Source: Bacteroidota bacterium (lineage in GTDB: Bacteria > Bacteroidota > Bacteroidia > B-17B0 > Aurantibacillaceae). Taken from it: 64,000 nt of DNA. The notes beneath the pieces were generated by a model, which made no database searches, was not told the DNA's origin, and saw only the letters and a list, made by a program, of their open reading frames with translations. This document shows positions 17,590-26,663 of this stretch, piece by piece. The stretch spans positions 1 through 64,000 of the forward strand of contig JAAFIL010000004.1 in the NCBI GenBank assembly GCA_013297775.1, written 5' to 3'. The translations under genes were made by a program, and so were the position numbers. Each line of letters opens with the position of its first letter. Positions within the stretch are counted from its first letter, which is position 1.

Positions 17590-17676
17590 GTTTACTCAAC
17601 TGCCAACGCATTTTATTCTTTTTTATTGAAAGACTTCTGCTTAATTTTATCATTTAAAGTTACACTTATTAAACCC

Positions 17677-17859
17677 ATGTTTACTAAAAACTTAGATCCT
17701 GAAGATTTTTATTATAGCCCCGAAGGGTATATTGTTTTTACTGAAAAGTACCATTTAAAACGTGGGCATTGTTGCAAAAGTGGTTGCAAGCATTGCCCTT
17801 ATCACTACAATAAAAAAACGGGTTTATTTGATAGGCAACCTAACCCACCAAAGTCTTAA
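17677..17859 (+). CDS. DUF5522 small cysteine protein
   Basis: A 60-aa protein. The start ATG at 17677 fits the family start (FTKNLDPEDFYY); an upstream TTG at 17626 would add a poorly conserved-looking tail. The core RGHCCKSGCKHCPY contains four cysteines in CCx3Cx2C spacing, suggesting a metal or Fe-S site. DUF5522 proteins are short and of unknown function. It converges with the DUF3467 gene with 6 bases between the stops. Confidence 0.78.
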   Translation: MFTKNLDPEDFYYSPEGYIVFTEKYHLKRGHCCKSGCKHCPYHYNKKTGLFDRQPNPPKS

Positions 17860-17865
17860 TGGGGT

Positions 17866-18174
17866 TTAGGCCTGCGCCGTTGGACCACCAAAGTTTAATG
17901 GAAAACCCACCGCATCCAAGTCTTTAATTTTACCATTGGCTTGCTCAAAGCGCGAAACGTTATCTTGCAACGCCCTTACCAAACGCTTGGCGTGTTGCGG
18001 CGTTAACACAATGCGCGATTTAACACGAGCCTTAGGTACACCTGGCATTATTTTTATAAAGTCAACCACAAACTCACTTTGCGAGTGGGTAATGATGGCA
18101 AGATTCGAGTAAATGCCTTCTGCAATTTCTTCCGATAATTCAATGTCTATTTGATGTTCTTGATTTTCTTCCAT
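17866..18174 (-). CDS. DUF3467 family protein
   Basis: A 102-aa soluble protein of the DUF3467 family, recognised from IDIELSEEIAEGIYSNLA, SEFVVDFIKIMPG and a PQHAKRLVRAL segment. Function is unknown. It lies 2 bases downstream of pyrF and is probably co-transcribed with it. Confidence 0.85.
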   Translation of the reverse strand: MEENQEHQIDIELSEEIAEGIYSNLAIITHSQSEFVVDFIKIMPGVPKARVKSRIVLTPQHAKRLVRALQDNVSRFEQANGKIKDLDAVGFPLNFGGPTAQA

Positions 18175-18176
18175 GA

Positions 18177-18992
18177 TTAAAGAGTTATAAACGTTTGCAT
18201 TTGATGACTAATGAGTTGAGCTTGTTGGGCAGCCTGCTCCGCAAAGTCTTCGCCACTGCTGGCAAAAATAATTTGGCGACTTAGGTTAATTAATAAGCCT
18301 ACTTCTTTGTTCATTCCATTTTCTAAAACTTCTTTTAACGAACCGCCTTGTGTGCCTACCCCTGGCACTAACAAAAAATGGTCGGGCAATGCTTCGCGAA
18401 TATGTTGAAGCATTTTTGCTTTGGTAGCACCCACTACAAACATTAAATTAGAAGGGGTTCCCCATTGCGCCACACGTTTCATTACGTTTAAATAAAGTGC
18501 TTCGCCGTTTACTTGCAGTTGCTGCACATCTTTAGTGCCTTCGTTGCTGGTTAAACCTAACACAATCGCCCATTTGTTTTCAAATTGTAAAAAGGGCTTC
18601 ACGCTGTCTTCGCCCATGTATGGCGCAACGGTAATGGCATCGCACTCTAAGCGATTAAAAAAGGCTTGGGCATACATGCGGCTGGTGTTCCCAATATCGC
18701 CCCGTTTGGCATCGGCTATTAAAAAATGAGAAGGGTAATTGGTTTTAATGTACTTAATGGTTTTTTCGAGGCTAGTGATGCCGCTTAAACCATAAGCTTC
18801 GTAAAAGGCAGTATTAGGTTTAAAGCCCACGCAATAAGGTGCTGTGGCATCTATAATGGCGCAGTTAAATTCGTAAATGGGATCTTCTTCTTCTAATAAA
18901 TGTTTCGGCAGTTTATCTATGTCAGGATCTAATCCAACACATAAACAACTGCGTTTTAATTTTATTTGTGCAATGAGTTCTTCTTTTAACAT
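18177..18992 (-). CDS. pyrF: Orotidine 5'-phosphate decarboxylase
   Basis: OMP decarboxylase of 271 aa, making UMP in pyrimidine synthesis. The active-site DAKRGD is at residues 94-99, and an LCVGLDPD strand starts the barrel. Length and features match the longer type 2 form (about 270 aa) common in Bacteroidota. It is followed by DUF3467 after 2 bases. Confidence 0.95.
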   Translation of the reverse strand: MLKEELIAQIKLKRSCLCVGLDPDIDKLPKHLLEEEDPIYEFNCAIIDATAPYCVGFKPNTAFYEAYGLSGITSLEKTIKYIKTNYPSHFLIADAKRGDIGNTSRMYAQAFFNRLECDAITVAPYMGEDSVKPFLQFENKWAIVLGLTSNEGTKDVQQLQVNGEALYLNVMKRVAQWGTPSNLMFVVGATKAKMLQHIREALPDHFLLVPGVGTQGGSLKEVLENGMNKEVGLLINLSRQIIFASSGEDFAEQAAQQAQLISHQMQTFITL

Positions 18993-19032
18993 AAGGCTTC
19001 TCTATTAAACTGCGTTTATTGACGGCTTAAAA

Positions 19033-19704
19033 TTACTGTTTGTATTGCCGTTCTCCAAAAATACTGCTGCCAATGCGAATGAGGGTGCTGCCATGTTCAA
19101 TAGCAAGGGTGTAATCGTTACTCATGCCCGCACTTAAATGTTGCATATTAAAGTTGGGGTGTTGGTAGCCTTTGAGTGTTTCGAATACGTGTTGCAGTTG
19201 TAAAAATTCGTTTTTGAGTTGTTGAATGGCGTTGGTGTTGCTTGCCATGGCCATTAAGCCCATCACACGCACCTGACTCCAATTGGCAAAACTGTTGTGT
19301 TGCACGGCATCTAATAATTCGGCCACGCTAAATCCAAATTTACTTTCTTCTTGTGCAATGTGTACTTGCAACAAACACGCTTGCACTCGCCCCTGCTTGA
19401 GGGCTTGTTTATTCACTTCGTGTAGAAGGCTTAAACGGTCTATGCCATGAATAAGATATACAAAAGGGACTAAGTATTTTATTTTATTAGATTGTAAATG
19501 CCCAATGAAATGCCAACGTATGTCTTTGGGCAAGCGTTCGTATTTGTCAACCAATTCTTGCACATAATTTTCGCCAAAGTCGCGATGCCCTGCGGCGTAA
19601 GCTTCTTCGATGCTTTCGATGGGTTTGGTTTTAGAAACCGCAATTAAAGTAACCGAGGGTGGAAGTGCTGCTTTAATCGCATTTAAACGTGTGGCAATAT
19701 CCAT
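19033..19704 (-). CDS. YggS-type PLP homeostasis protein
   Basis: A 223-aa member of the YggS/PROSC family, a pyridoxal-phosphate-binding barrel involved in PLP homeostasis. The PLP lysine is K25 in AVSKTKP, followed by DFGENYVQEL, RWHFIGHLQSNK and the C-terminal SAGMSNDYTLAIEHGSTLIRIG phosphate-binding region (conserved residues S, M, S, D and G, R, G). It lies between pyrF and the polysaccharide genes on the same strand. Confidence 0.93.
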   Translation of the reverse strand: MDIATRLNAIKAALPPSVTLIAVSKTKPIESIEEAYAAGHRDFGENYVQELVDKYERLPKDIRWHFIGHLQSNKIKYLVPFVYLIHGIDRLSLLHEVNKQALKQGRVQACLLQVHIAQEESKFGFSVAELLDAVQHNSFANWSQVRVMGLMAMASNTNAIQQLKNEFLQLQHVFETLKGYQHPNFNMQHLSAGMSNDYTLAIEHGSTLIRIGSSIFGERQYKQ

Positions 19705-19734
19705 TTTAAATAGACAGAAATTGGGTTACTAGCA

Positions 19735-20394
19735 TTAGGCACTTAATTTAACGGCTTTAATAGCAAGGTAATGCAGTAAATGCCGTTGATGGAAAAAATA
19801 ATCAGTTACTTGATAACCATGCTTTAAAAAAAACTGTTTGTAAAAGGCTATCATTTCATCGTATGTGCATTGGTTCACATCAAACGCATCGCCATAAAAT
19901 TGTTTACGTCGCACTAAATGGGCGGCATCAAATACGGTGGGGTATTGTGTTTTCCATTTTGCTTCGGCATAAGGCATCACGTTCATAATTATCAATACTT
20001 CGTTATTGGCGGCTCTAAAACAATTGGGCAATATATCAAAATGTTCGCAATACACGCCGCCAAAAATACCCATGTGCGAGTCAAACACCATCACATCAAA
20101 CTGGCGTGTGGTGCGGTTTATCTCCTCCATCGAATTGGTAACTTTAACAACCGCTTTTGGTAAATTGCTATTTATTTGTGCGGCCAATGCAGGCGTAATT
20201 TCCCAAGCTTCGTAATACGAGGCGTAGGGATAGTAAGCGGGTGCTTGGTGCTCGCCTGTATTAGCAAAGGCTTCTAAAACCGATTTGTTTTGAATGTAAT
20301 TGTTTTGAAGCATCCATTTTACAACTTCGTAAATGGGATAAGCCTTTAGGCGGTGCTTCAAGCGACGGCGTATTTTTCTTAAAAATTCAATCAT
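19735..20394 (-). CDS. Uncharacterised protein of polysaccharide operon
   Basis: A protein of about 219 aa from ATG 20394 (a 5-codon extension is open). No signal peptide or membrane segment. The segment DVMVFDSHMGIFGG...HFDILPNCFRAANNEVLIIMN (only key parts given: D, D, H, G and NEVLIIMN) looks like the second half of a Rossmann-type methyltransferase, but no clear SAM-binding glycine loop is present (VLEAFANTGEH is the nearest). It is the last gene of the polysaccharide operon, 25 bases after the deacetylase. Assignment as a methyltransferase-like protein is weak. Confidence 0.7.
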   Translation of the reverse strand: MIEFLRKIRRRLKHRLKAYPIYEVVKWMLQNNYIQNKSVLEAFANTGEHQAPAYYPYASYYEAWEITPALAAQINSNLPKAVVKVTNSMEEINRTTRQFDVMVFDSHMGIFGGVYCEHFDILPNCFRAANNEVLIIMNVMPYAEAKWKTQYPTVFDAAHLVRRKQFYGDAFDVNQCTYDEMIAFYKQFFLKHGYQVTDYFFHQRHLLHYLAIKAVKLSA

Positions 20395-20419
20395 AACTAA
20401 TAAAATCAAAGATAGAGAA

Positions 20420-21415
20420 TTAAATGTAAGTTGGCGATAGACGTGTTACCGCATTACCATCTTGTTTAACTTGATTGATAAACGCCGTTAACAAGCTAAA
20501 CGAGCAATTGGCTAAAGATTTGGGGTGCCCAAGTACAACCATTCGGCTGCGTTGTTGGCGTTGCAGGTTTTGGTAAATGGGAATAAGTTGCGATGCAAAA
20601 TACCCATCGCAGCAGGCGAAGTGATGCGTAGAGGAATAAAATTGTTTGTAAATTTTTTTCTTATCTTTTAACCAAGTGCCATCACCAATGGGCTTGTAGT
20701 GGGCTGGATTTAATTTCATTTTTAAATACAGTTCCCAATAAAACCAAGGTTTTAAAGTATGAGGGGTAATGGCGAGTTCGGTAAAAAAACCAGTACCGTT
20801 AGGCAAACATTCGTCTTTATCGAACCGCCACTGTTCGAGGGTTGGCGCATTTCGAAAATCGTAAGCATGGGCTTTAAATTGGTGGTAACCGTTTTTATAA
20901 ACGCTGCTGTCGGTAAAAATATGCTGTTCCATTAATGCCTCGCGTATATGGGCAAAGGGTTGTACGCACCAACCACCCGCGCGGAAAGCCATACACGGTT
21001 TACCAACAATTTGTGTTAACACGCGATGGTAATTTTCAAAAATAAGAGAAACTTCTTCTTTCGAAAAATCGGCGAGCTTATAGCGTTGGGTGTTAATATG
21101 CCATTGTCCGTTTTTAAAAAATGAATCTTGCCAATGTGGATGAACGTGCAGGGCTATCTCGTGTCCTCGTTTTTGTAGGGCTTTCAACTGTTTACTCACC
21201 AACTCAAAAATTTTGGCGCAAGCAGGAATGTGTAGGTGTTGCTGTAATTGGTAAAGGTAACCTGCATCAACAAAAAAAGTAAATTGAACCGCGTGTTGTG
21301 CGGCTAATGCCATTAATTGGGTGGTAGGCTCTAACATACATTTTTGAGCCGTGCCGCTATTAGCCCCAAAAAACAATTCATAGTCGAAGGTTATATTTAC
21401 CGTCATGTTCATCAA
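20420..21415 (-). CDS. Polysaccharide deacetylase-like protein
   Basis: A 331-aa protein of the NodB/polysaccharide deacetylase fold. ITFDYELFFG provides the first aspartates, and GHEIALHVHPHWQ gives the His-x-His metal motif; FRAGGWC and a late LGHPKSL loop complete the barrel. It likely removes N- or O-acetyl groups from a surface glycan. The start overlaps the upstream AAC(3)-like gene by 4 bases; a later ATG at 21406 is also possible. No signal peptide is visible, so action on a cytoplasmic precursor is more likely. Confidence 0.83.
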   Translation of the reverse strand: MMNMTVNITFDYELFFGANSGTAQKCMLEPTTQLMALAAQHAVQFTFFVDAGYLYQLQQHLHIPACAKIFELVSKQLKALQKRGHEIALHVHPHWQDSFFKNGQWHINTQRYKLADFSKEEVSLIFENYHRVLTQIVGKPCMAFRAGGWCVQPFAHIREALMEQHIFTDSSVYKNGYHQFKAHAYDFRNAPTLEQWRFDKDECLPNGTGFFTELAITPHTLKPWFYWELYLKMKLNPAHYKPIGDGTWLKDKKKIYKQFYSSTHHFACCDGYFASQLIPIYQNLQRQQRSRMVVLGHPKSLANCSFSLLTAFINQVKQDGNAVTRLSPTYI

Positions 21416-22305
21416 AGTGTTTCGCCATTGGGGGTGTACATGGTAATGCCTTTCTCAATGTAATGGGTTAACATCCATTGGTGCATGGCTTTGGCTTCAA
21501 TACTATAACACGTGGCTTTACCCATCGTTCCTATTTTTAAAAATCCGCCTGTTTTAAACCCTTCCATGAGGGCATTGCATTTACGTTTTTTAGACCATAC
21601 AGGATTGTGATAAGCCACCTGATAAACTATTTCACCTTGTGGATGAATAATTCGACAAGGAATGCGTTCCGCTGCATATACTGGGTATTTAAACTCTTTC
21701 ACGGCATCTTCTAATGTATGCAAATTAGTGAGGGCATTAAAATCTACCCCCATCAAAATAATTTTAGCATTGAGTTCGCATAAACGGTAAAATGGACTTT
21801 GTTGGTGATAAGGTGTGTCGTGTAAATGATGCGCTTCGGTTAAGTAAGTGGCGTGTTTACCCAAAGCACAAACGGGTTCGGTGGGATGCCAGCTTCGGCT
21901 CACCCCTGCGCGTTGCCTAAAGGTTTCGGTAATACTCCCCATGCGCGAAGGAGTTTGTTGTACATTAAACACGGGGTGCTGCTTTAAGTAATCGGCATTA
22001 AAGCCCATTGCCGGAAACGAAGGCATTGCCAAAGTTCCATGGTTGCCTAATGCGTTTAAAAACCCATCTATTACAGCGTTGGCACCGCCTTCAACAAATC
22101 CTAATTTACTTAAACTGCTGTGCAACATTACAACATCTCCATCTGCAATGCCAAATTGGTAAAGGGTTTCGGTTATCTTAGCACTCGTTAAAATTTGTCC
22201 ATTTTCTTTATCACTTCTAAGTTGTGCTGCACGCTTTTGGCGTTTAAACCAATGGTAACTGTTTAAGATAAATTGGGGTACAATATATTTTAAAAACGCA
22301 CGCAT
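21412..22305 (-). CDS. AAC(3)-family acyltransferase-like protein
   Basis: A 297-aa member of the aminoglycoside 3-N-acetyltransferase fold: VVMLHSSLSKLGFVEGG, TLAMPSFP and SWHPTEPVCALGKHA are the family landmarks. In a polysaccharide operon such proteins are more likely to acetylate an amino sugar of a surface glycan than to give drug resistance. It sits 6 bases after the FemAB-like gene and overlaps the deacetylase by 4 bases. The pairing of an acetylase and a deacetylase is notable. Confidence 0.82.
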   Translation of the reverse strand: MRAFLKYIVPQFILNSYHWFKRQKRAAQLRSDKENGQILTSAKITETLYQFGIADGDVVMLHSSLSKLGFVEGGANAVIDGFLNALGNHGTLAMPSFPAMGFNADYLKQHPVFNVQQTPSRMGSITETFRQRAGVSRSWHPTEPVCALGKHATYLTEAHHLHDTPYHQQSPFYRLCELNAKIILMGVDFNALTNLHTLEDAVKEFKYPVYAAERIPCRIIHPQGEIVYQVAYHNPVWSKKRKCNALMEGFKTGGFLKIGTMGKATCYSIEAKAMHQWMLTHYIEKGITMYTPNGETL

Positions 22306-22311
22306 GGTTCT

Positions 22312-23268
22312 TTAAAAAATAGATCGTTTTTTAAACTTCAAGAATAATTCTAACACGACATGGGCCTTATTGATGGTGTAATAAGGCACCAATTGCCCAC
22401 CAAATTCTCTGAAATATTTTTCGACCTCGGGCAGCATGCTTCCTTCAAAATCGAAAGTGCTTAAACCTAGTTTTTGCGCTTTTAAAATGGATTGGTACAT
22501 GCACGAGGCTCCTGCGCCGTGGTGTTTATTTTTATCGTCGTAGCCGCCTAATAAATAATAAGCGGTTTGCCCATGATAGATACAAAAGGTACAAGCCGAA
22601 GGTTGATTGTTTTGATACGCTACAAATGCGAAGCTATTGCTGGCATTGGCGTATTGGTTTAAAATTTTTTGAAGCATTGTAGCCGACACTGTTTTTTGTT
22701 TTCGGCTAAATGTTTTTTCAACTAAAGATTGGATAAGTTGATAATCGCTAGTAGCAACAATTTGTAAAGCATCCTTTTCGGCTCGTCGAATGGACTTCCG
22801 TTTTTCGGATGTGAAGTTGTCGAATAGAGTGTTTGTAGTTAAAGCCAGTTGATAGGTATAGTTAGGGATGACTTTAAACTGTTCCCACACGTAAACCTGC
22901 ATGTCGGTATAATTTGGTGGAAATGCACTTAATGTAATGGCATTTTTTTGTGCTTTTAAATGGTTAGCAATTAAACGGTGTACTTCTTTTTCGAAGGTTA
23001 TTTTATTGGCTAAGGTAAGCGCAGGATTATTAAAAAACAAAGCGTTGTAGGGCATATACGGCGGAATACGCAGTAGTTTTAAACCGTTACTTTTTTGATG
23101 AAATACATTAAATGCGCCAATTAACTCGTGGTTCGGATTATAAATACCTATTACCTCTAAGCCACTTTCGTAAATGTTTAGCCACTGCTGTTGATTGAAC
23201 AGCCCGCCATGTTTAGAAGCTAGAGCGGTGTAGGCTTCTGTGCGTGTATCAACCGATTTTAAATACAC
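22312..23268 (-). CDS. FemAB/GNAT-like acyltransferase
   Basis: A 318-aa protein with the tandem GNAT arrangement of the FemAB/BioF2-like group. Recognisable parts are RKSIRRAEKDAL, FVAYQNNQPSACTF, AYYLLGGYDD and FDFEGSMLPEVEKYFREFGG. Such proteins transfer aminoacyl or acyl groups to cell-wall or surface-glycan precursors. Initiation is at GTG 23266-23268, directly after the stop of the upstream glycosyltransferase gene, so translation is probably coupled. Confidence 0.8.
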   Translation of the reverse strand: MYLKSVDTRTEAYTALASKHGGLFNQQQWLNIYESGLEVIGIYNPNHELIGAFNVFHQKSNGLKLLRIPPYMPYNALFFNNPALTLANKITFEKEVHRLIANHLKAQKNAITLSAFPPNYTDMQVYVWEQFKVIPNYTYQLALTTNTLFDNFTSEKRKSIRRAEKDALQIVATSDYQLIQSLVEKTFSRKQKTVSATMLQKILNQYANASNSFAFVAYQNNQPSACTFCIYHGQTAYYLLGGYDDKNKHHGAGASCMYQSILKAQKLGLSTFDFEGSMLPEVEKYFREFGGQLVPYYTINKAHVVLELFLKFKKRSIF

Positions 23269-24360
23269 TTAAGGGCAAAGGGTTTTATAAATATGAATCA
23301 TTTGCTGAAGGTTTATTTTCCAATCGTATTGGGCTAACACATGCGCTCTGCCGTTTTTACCAAGTGTTTGGCAACGTTCGGGCGATTGAATGAGTTGACA
23401 AATGGCTTCGGTGGTTGCTTCTTTGTTGCCAACGGGTACTTTTAAACCTAATTCGGTGTGGTGGACAATTTCTTGTAATCCGCCTGTATCGCTTACAATA
23501 ACTGGTACTTCGCAAGCCATGGCTTCAATAACCGAAACGCCAAAACTTTCGTATTGACTGATGTTGACTAGTACCTGAAGTTGGTTAAAGTAATGGCTTA
23601 CTTTATCGAATGGGATGCGGCCCGTAAAATGCACCACTTCGTTTAAATGTAGTATTGACACTAGCTTCTCAAGATTTTCGTATTCGCTTCCTTCGCCAAT
23701 AATTAATAAGCGGGCGTGAGGGAACTGGGCATGCACCTCGGCAAAGCTGTGAACGAGAAGATCAACGTGGTATAAAGATTCTAGTGGTTTTATGCTGCCA
23801 ATAACAAAATGTTGGGGTTCAAAAATGGGCGAACTAATGCTTTGCTTTTTAAAATGATTGGTATCTACCCCAAACGGTACTACATGAATTTCTTTTTTAC
23901 TAATGTGTTCAATATAGGTTTTAATGGTTTCGGAGGTGGCACAAAGCACATCGGCTTGTTTAAAATTATATTTAAGGATAGATTTAGCTACAAAGTTTTT
24001 TTGTGGAAACTTCATCACATCGGTTCCCCAAGCCGAAATGATAAAGGGTTTAAAGCCTGTTAAAGCCCCCACTAAGCCATAACTGGTGGCATAGTGGGCG
24101 TGCAACACATTGGGTTTAAAATTTTTAATGATGCGTTTAAGCACCGCCACGTATTTGATATAGGCTAATTTGGTTAAATTACGTTCGGCATTTATTTTTT
24201 TATCAGGCTCAAAAAATACAGTTATGTTTTTGTGTTCGTACCAAGGGTAAGAGGCTTTGTTGAACGAGAATAAACCAATTTCAAACCCTTGTTCGGCTAA
24301 TCCAAGCGCCCATTTTTCGGTGTGCTCACTGTAGGTATCTGATAAAAGTAAAATTTTCAC
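23269..24360 (-). CDS. Glycosyltransferase family 4
   Basis: A 363-aa GT-B glycosyltransferase. The N-terminal half starts with ILLLSDTYSEHTEKWA, and LHAHYATSYG and SAWGTDVM follow. The C-terminal half has PFGVDTNHF, LIIGEGSEY, VHFTGRIPFD, the E-x7-E segment ESFGVSVIEAMACEVPVI and a final DWKINLQQMI. It adds a sugar to a lipid-linked glycan on the cytoplasmic side. It overlaps the GT2 gene by 4 bases. Confidence 0.93.
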   Translation of the reverse strand: MKILLLSDTYSEHTEKWALGLAEQGFEIGLFSFNKASYPWYEHKNITVFFEPDKKINAERNLTKLAYIKYVAVLKRIIKNFKPNVLHAHYATSYGLVGALTGFKPFIISAWGTDVMKFPQKNFVAKSILKYNFKQADVLCATSETIKTYIEHISKKEIHVVPFGVDTNHFKKQSISSPIFEPQHFVIGSIKPLESLYHVDLLVHSFAEVHAQFPHARLLIIGEGSEYENLEKLVSILHLNEVVHFTGRIPFDKVSHYFNQLQVLVNISQYESFGVSVIEAMACEVPVIVSDTGGLQEIVHHTELGLKVPVGNKEATTEAICQLIQSPERCQTLGKNGRAHVLAQYDWKINLQQMIHIYKTLCP

Positions 24361-25118
24361 CGCCTTGGGAATAATTTATGTTTAAGCAAACGAAGGTACG
24401 AAAAGCCAGTTAAGAAATGAAACCATTTCCGCCCATAGCTTTTACTAATTTGGAGTTGTTCTTTAATAAAAATAGGCGTGATGCTTCCTGTTTTAGAAAG
24501 GTTGTAATATCTGAATTGTGCCACCACAAACGGGCATTGGTAGAGTGTGGCCTTATTTTTAAGGCATCGCAAAATGTATTCGTAATCGAAACAACAGCGT
24601 AAGGCTTCTAATACGCCCATTTTGTTGGTAAAACTGGTTTTAAAGAACGAGCCAGGTTGCGATACACTAGGGTTTTTAGAAATGAGGGTGTTATAGTTAA
24701 TGAGGTAAGAGGGAAAGTGTTTTAAAAAATGCCCGTGTTCGTCTATATAGTCCATAGCACCGTAAATGTAATCAATATCGTTGCGGGTTTTTAAAATGGT
24801 GGCTAGTTCAAAAAAGCCATTAAGGTCTATTAAATCGTCGGTGTTTAACCATGTCCAATACTCGCCTTTTACTAAACGCAACCCTTTGTTGATGGCATCG
24901 TATTGTCCTTTGTCGGGTTCAATTAAAGTTGTATCTAAAATGCTGCTGTAATTGCTAATAATTTGCCGAGTTGGGTTATCGGATTTGTTATCTACTAAAA
25001 TGTATTGAAAATATAAACCCTTTGCTTCACCTTGTTCTTTTAAAGACTTTAAATTTTGTAAAGTAGCTTCAATAAATGCGTGTTGATTAAATGAAGGAAT
25101 AATAACCGAAAAAAGCAT
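24357..25118 (-). CDS. Glycosyltransferase family 2
   Basis: A 253-aa GT-A glycosyltransferase: FSVIIPSFNQHAFIEATLQ at the N-terminus, YILVDNKSDN, EPDKGQYDAINKGLRLVKG and a WLNTDDLI DxD-type motif. It is the first gene of the polysaccharide operon and is followed by GT4 with a 4-base overlap. Its upstream region contains the 59-bp tandem repeat. Confidence 0.93.
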   Translation of the reverse strand: MLFSVIIPSFNQHAFIEATLQNLKSLKEQGEAKGLYFQYILVDNKSDNPTRQIISNYSSILDTTLIEPDKGQYDAINKGLRLVKGEYWTWLNTDDLIDLNGFFELATILKTRNDIDYIYGAMDYIDEHGHFLKHFPSYLINYNTLISKNPSVSQPGSFFKTSFTNKMGVLEALRCCFDYEYILRCLKNKATLYQCPFVVAQFRYYNLSKTGSITPIFIKEQLQISKSYGRKWFHFLTGFSYLRLLKHKLFPRR

Positions 25119-25541
25119 GGTTAAAAATACGGATTTTATGCTTCGGGTGTTGCATCTAAATAAGGGTGCAGTTTTATAGCTTGATTTGAAGAACGTATTT
25201 GGAATAAATTATAATGGTAGAGGCTTTTTAAATAATGGTTGGCACGCAAAGGCGCAAAGTTCGCAAAGAGGGAGATGTATTGAGTATTGGTTTTTGAGTG
25301 GCACGCAAAGGCGCAAAGTTCGCAAAGAGGGAAATGTATTGAGTGTTGGTTTTTGAGTGGCACGCAAAGGTGCAAAGTTCGCAAAGAGGGAGATGTATTG
25401 AGAGTTGGTTTTTGAGTGGCACGCAAAGGCGCAAAGTTCGCAAAGAGGAGGATGTATTAAACGTTGATGCTAATGTTCTATTTGTAAGGGTTTTGTATTT
25501 GGGAGAGGGAATAGGGTTGGCAGGTTTGTTGGATATATGAA
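25119..25541. other. Repeat-filled intergenic region
   Basis: The gap between the GT2 start and the ABM gene stop holds a four-copy tandem repeat (25241-25458). Open frames crossing it are translations of the repeat and are not genes. No terminator or promoter could be fixed. Confidence 0.6.
25241..25458. repeat. 59-bp tandem repeat, four copies
   Basis: Copies start at 25241, 25300, 25359 and 25418, an exact 59-base period; the last is truncated. Each begins GGCACGCAAAGGCGCAAAG, continues TTCGCAAAGAGG and ends in a variable ATGTATTGAG(T/A)(A/G)TTGG part. The CGCAAAG-rich core recurs at 60491-60644. Copies differ by only one or two bases, so amplification was recent. The inter-core sequence is conserved, so this is not a CRISPR array. 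Confidence 0.92.
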
Positions 25542-25838
25542 TTAAGGTGTAAAGGTAATTAATTGAATGGTCCACGCTTCGGGTTTAGCACTAAATAATA
25601 CTTTAGTGGCGGCCCATACGCAGGCAAATAATTCGGATTGACGGTAGTTTTCTAAATTGCTTTCGTGTTGCCATATACTGTAAGTAAAAAAAAGGCTAGG
25701 GTCTTTGGCATCTTGCAACAATTCTACATGCTCGCATCCTTCAAATCCTTTGATGTGAATCCAGTTTTTAGCAAAAATAGCTTTAAAGTCTTCAATCTTT
25801 TCGGGTTGGAATTGCATTTTTACCAAACGTTTAATCAT
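25542..25838 (-). CDS. ABM-domain monooxygenase-like protein
   Basis: A protein of about 98 aa with the antibiotic-biosynthesis-monooxygenase (ABM) ferredoxin-like fold: MIKRLVKMQFQPEKIEDF, GFEGCEHVELLQD and FFTYSIWQHESNLENYRQS. ABM proteins include quinone monooxygenases and haem-degrading enzymes; the substrate here is not evident. The start ATG at 25838 overlaps the upstream SAM hydroxide adenosyltransferase gene by 8 bases; three more upstream codons are possible. Confidence 0.82.
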   Translation of the reverse strand: MIKRLVKMQFQPEKIEDFKAIFAKNWIHIKGFEGCEHVELLQDAKDPSLFFTYSIWQHESNLENYRQSELFACVWAATKVLFSAKPEAWTIQLITFTP

Positions 25839-26649
25839 AAAAATCAATGGTTAAATTAAAATCAAAATTACGCCCTACTTCGCGCGGGTGCATAAGTTTA
25901 AAGGCACTACCTCCATTTAAAGCTATTTCTAAAAACCCGAACGAATTAAACAAGGCCAGCGCATCGCCAAATTTTACATCGTCGTAAGTATTACTAATTT
26001 TTGAAATACGAACGCCAGGTAAAACAATCGAAAACGTGCGCCCTTTTTGCGCCTCTATAAATTGGTGTTGGGTAATGTTGGTAACAATGTTTCCAAAGTC
26101 ATCTACATAACAATTTTTTCCTTTTAAGTTATTAGGGCTTGCAAAACTTTCGAGTTGAAAGGCTTTGTAATAATCGGTAGTAGCAATGGCTATATCGCTA
26201 ATGGGTTTGTTGGTTGCCAAGTGTGCGGCTACATCTACAAAAATATCTTTTAAAAAGAATCGGTGTTGCCCCGCATCGTTATAATACAATTGGTAAACGG
26301 GGTTTGCAAAGTTGGGATCAAGTAAAGTTAACAAGCCATTGTCGGGTGTTAAAATGTATTGATCGTGAAAGGAAGCCAGTAAATAGCGGGTGTTATCTAC
26401 TTCATTTTTTTTATGAATGATGCCTTTGCTAACTATAAATTTAACACCAACTAAATGAATGGTATTTTCGGGAAAAAATGGAACAGTTGTTTTAAGGATA
26501 TAGGCGGCGTCGGTAATGGCGTTATCTTTAATGTCGCAACTTAAATCAATAAGCCGAGGATTGGCAATGCGCGCGTATAAACAGGCCTTAACGATAGCCA
26601 AATACGGGTCGCGGTAGCCCAAATCGGTAGTTAAGGTAATAATGCTCAT
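25831..26649 (-). CDS. SAM hydroxide adenosyltransferase
   Basis: A 272-aa protein of the DUF62/duf-62 family, which hydrolyses S-adenosylmethionine to adenosine and methionine using hydroxide. It starts IITLTTDLGYRDPYLAIVK and contains LAPDNG-like LTPDNGLL and YVDDFGNIVTNI, all family features. Related fluorinases and chlorinases need extra residues that I do not see. A TACTTTTG box lies close upstream. Confidence 0.87.
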   Translation of the reverse strand: MSIITLTTDLGYRDPYLAIVKACLYARIANPRLIDLSCDIKDNAITDAAYILKTTVPFFPENTIHLVGVKFIVSKGIIHKKNEVDNTRYLLASFHDQYILTPDNGLLTLLDPNFANPVYQLYYNDAGQHRFFLKDIFVDVAAHLATNKPISDIAIATTDYYKAFQLESFASPNNLKGKNCYVDDFGNIVTNITQHQFIEAQKGRTFSIVLPGVRISKISNTYDDVKFGDALALFNSFGFLEIALNGGSAFKLMHPREVGRNFDFNLTIDFYD

Positions 26650-26663
26650 ACTTAAATAATGTT

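Noticed and set aside
17845-17904. Two similar CCACCAAAGT..TTAATGG segments at the ends of convergent genes
   Set aside because: Each fits the coding end of its own gene; a local duplication of about 20 bases is possible but the match is too short to interpret.
21412-22305. Aminoglycoside resistance gene
   Set aside because: The fold matches AAC(3), but the gene is embedded in a polysaccharide operon with overlapping neighbours, so a glycan role is more likely.
25241-25458. CRISPR-like periodic repeat array
   Set aside because: The sequence between the cores is itself repeated, so there are no unique spacers, and no cas genes are present.
25136-25575. Open frames across the tandem repeat, on both strands
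   Set aside because: They are repeat translations with no protein-like composition; different frames give equally long products.
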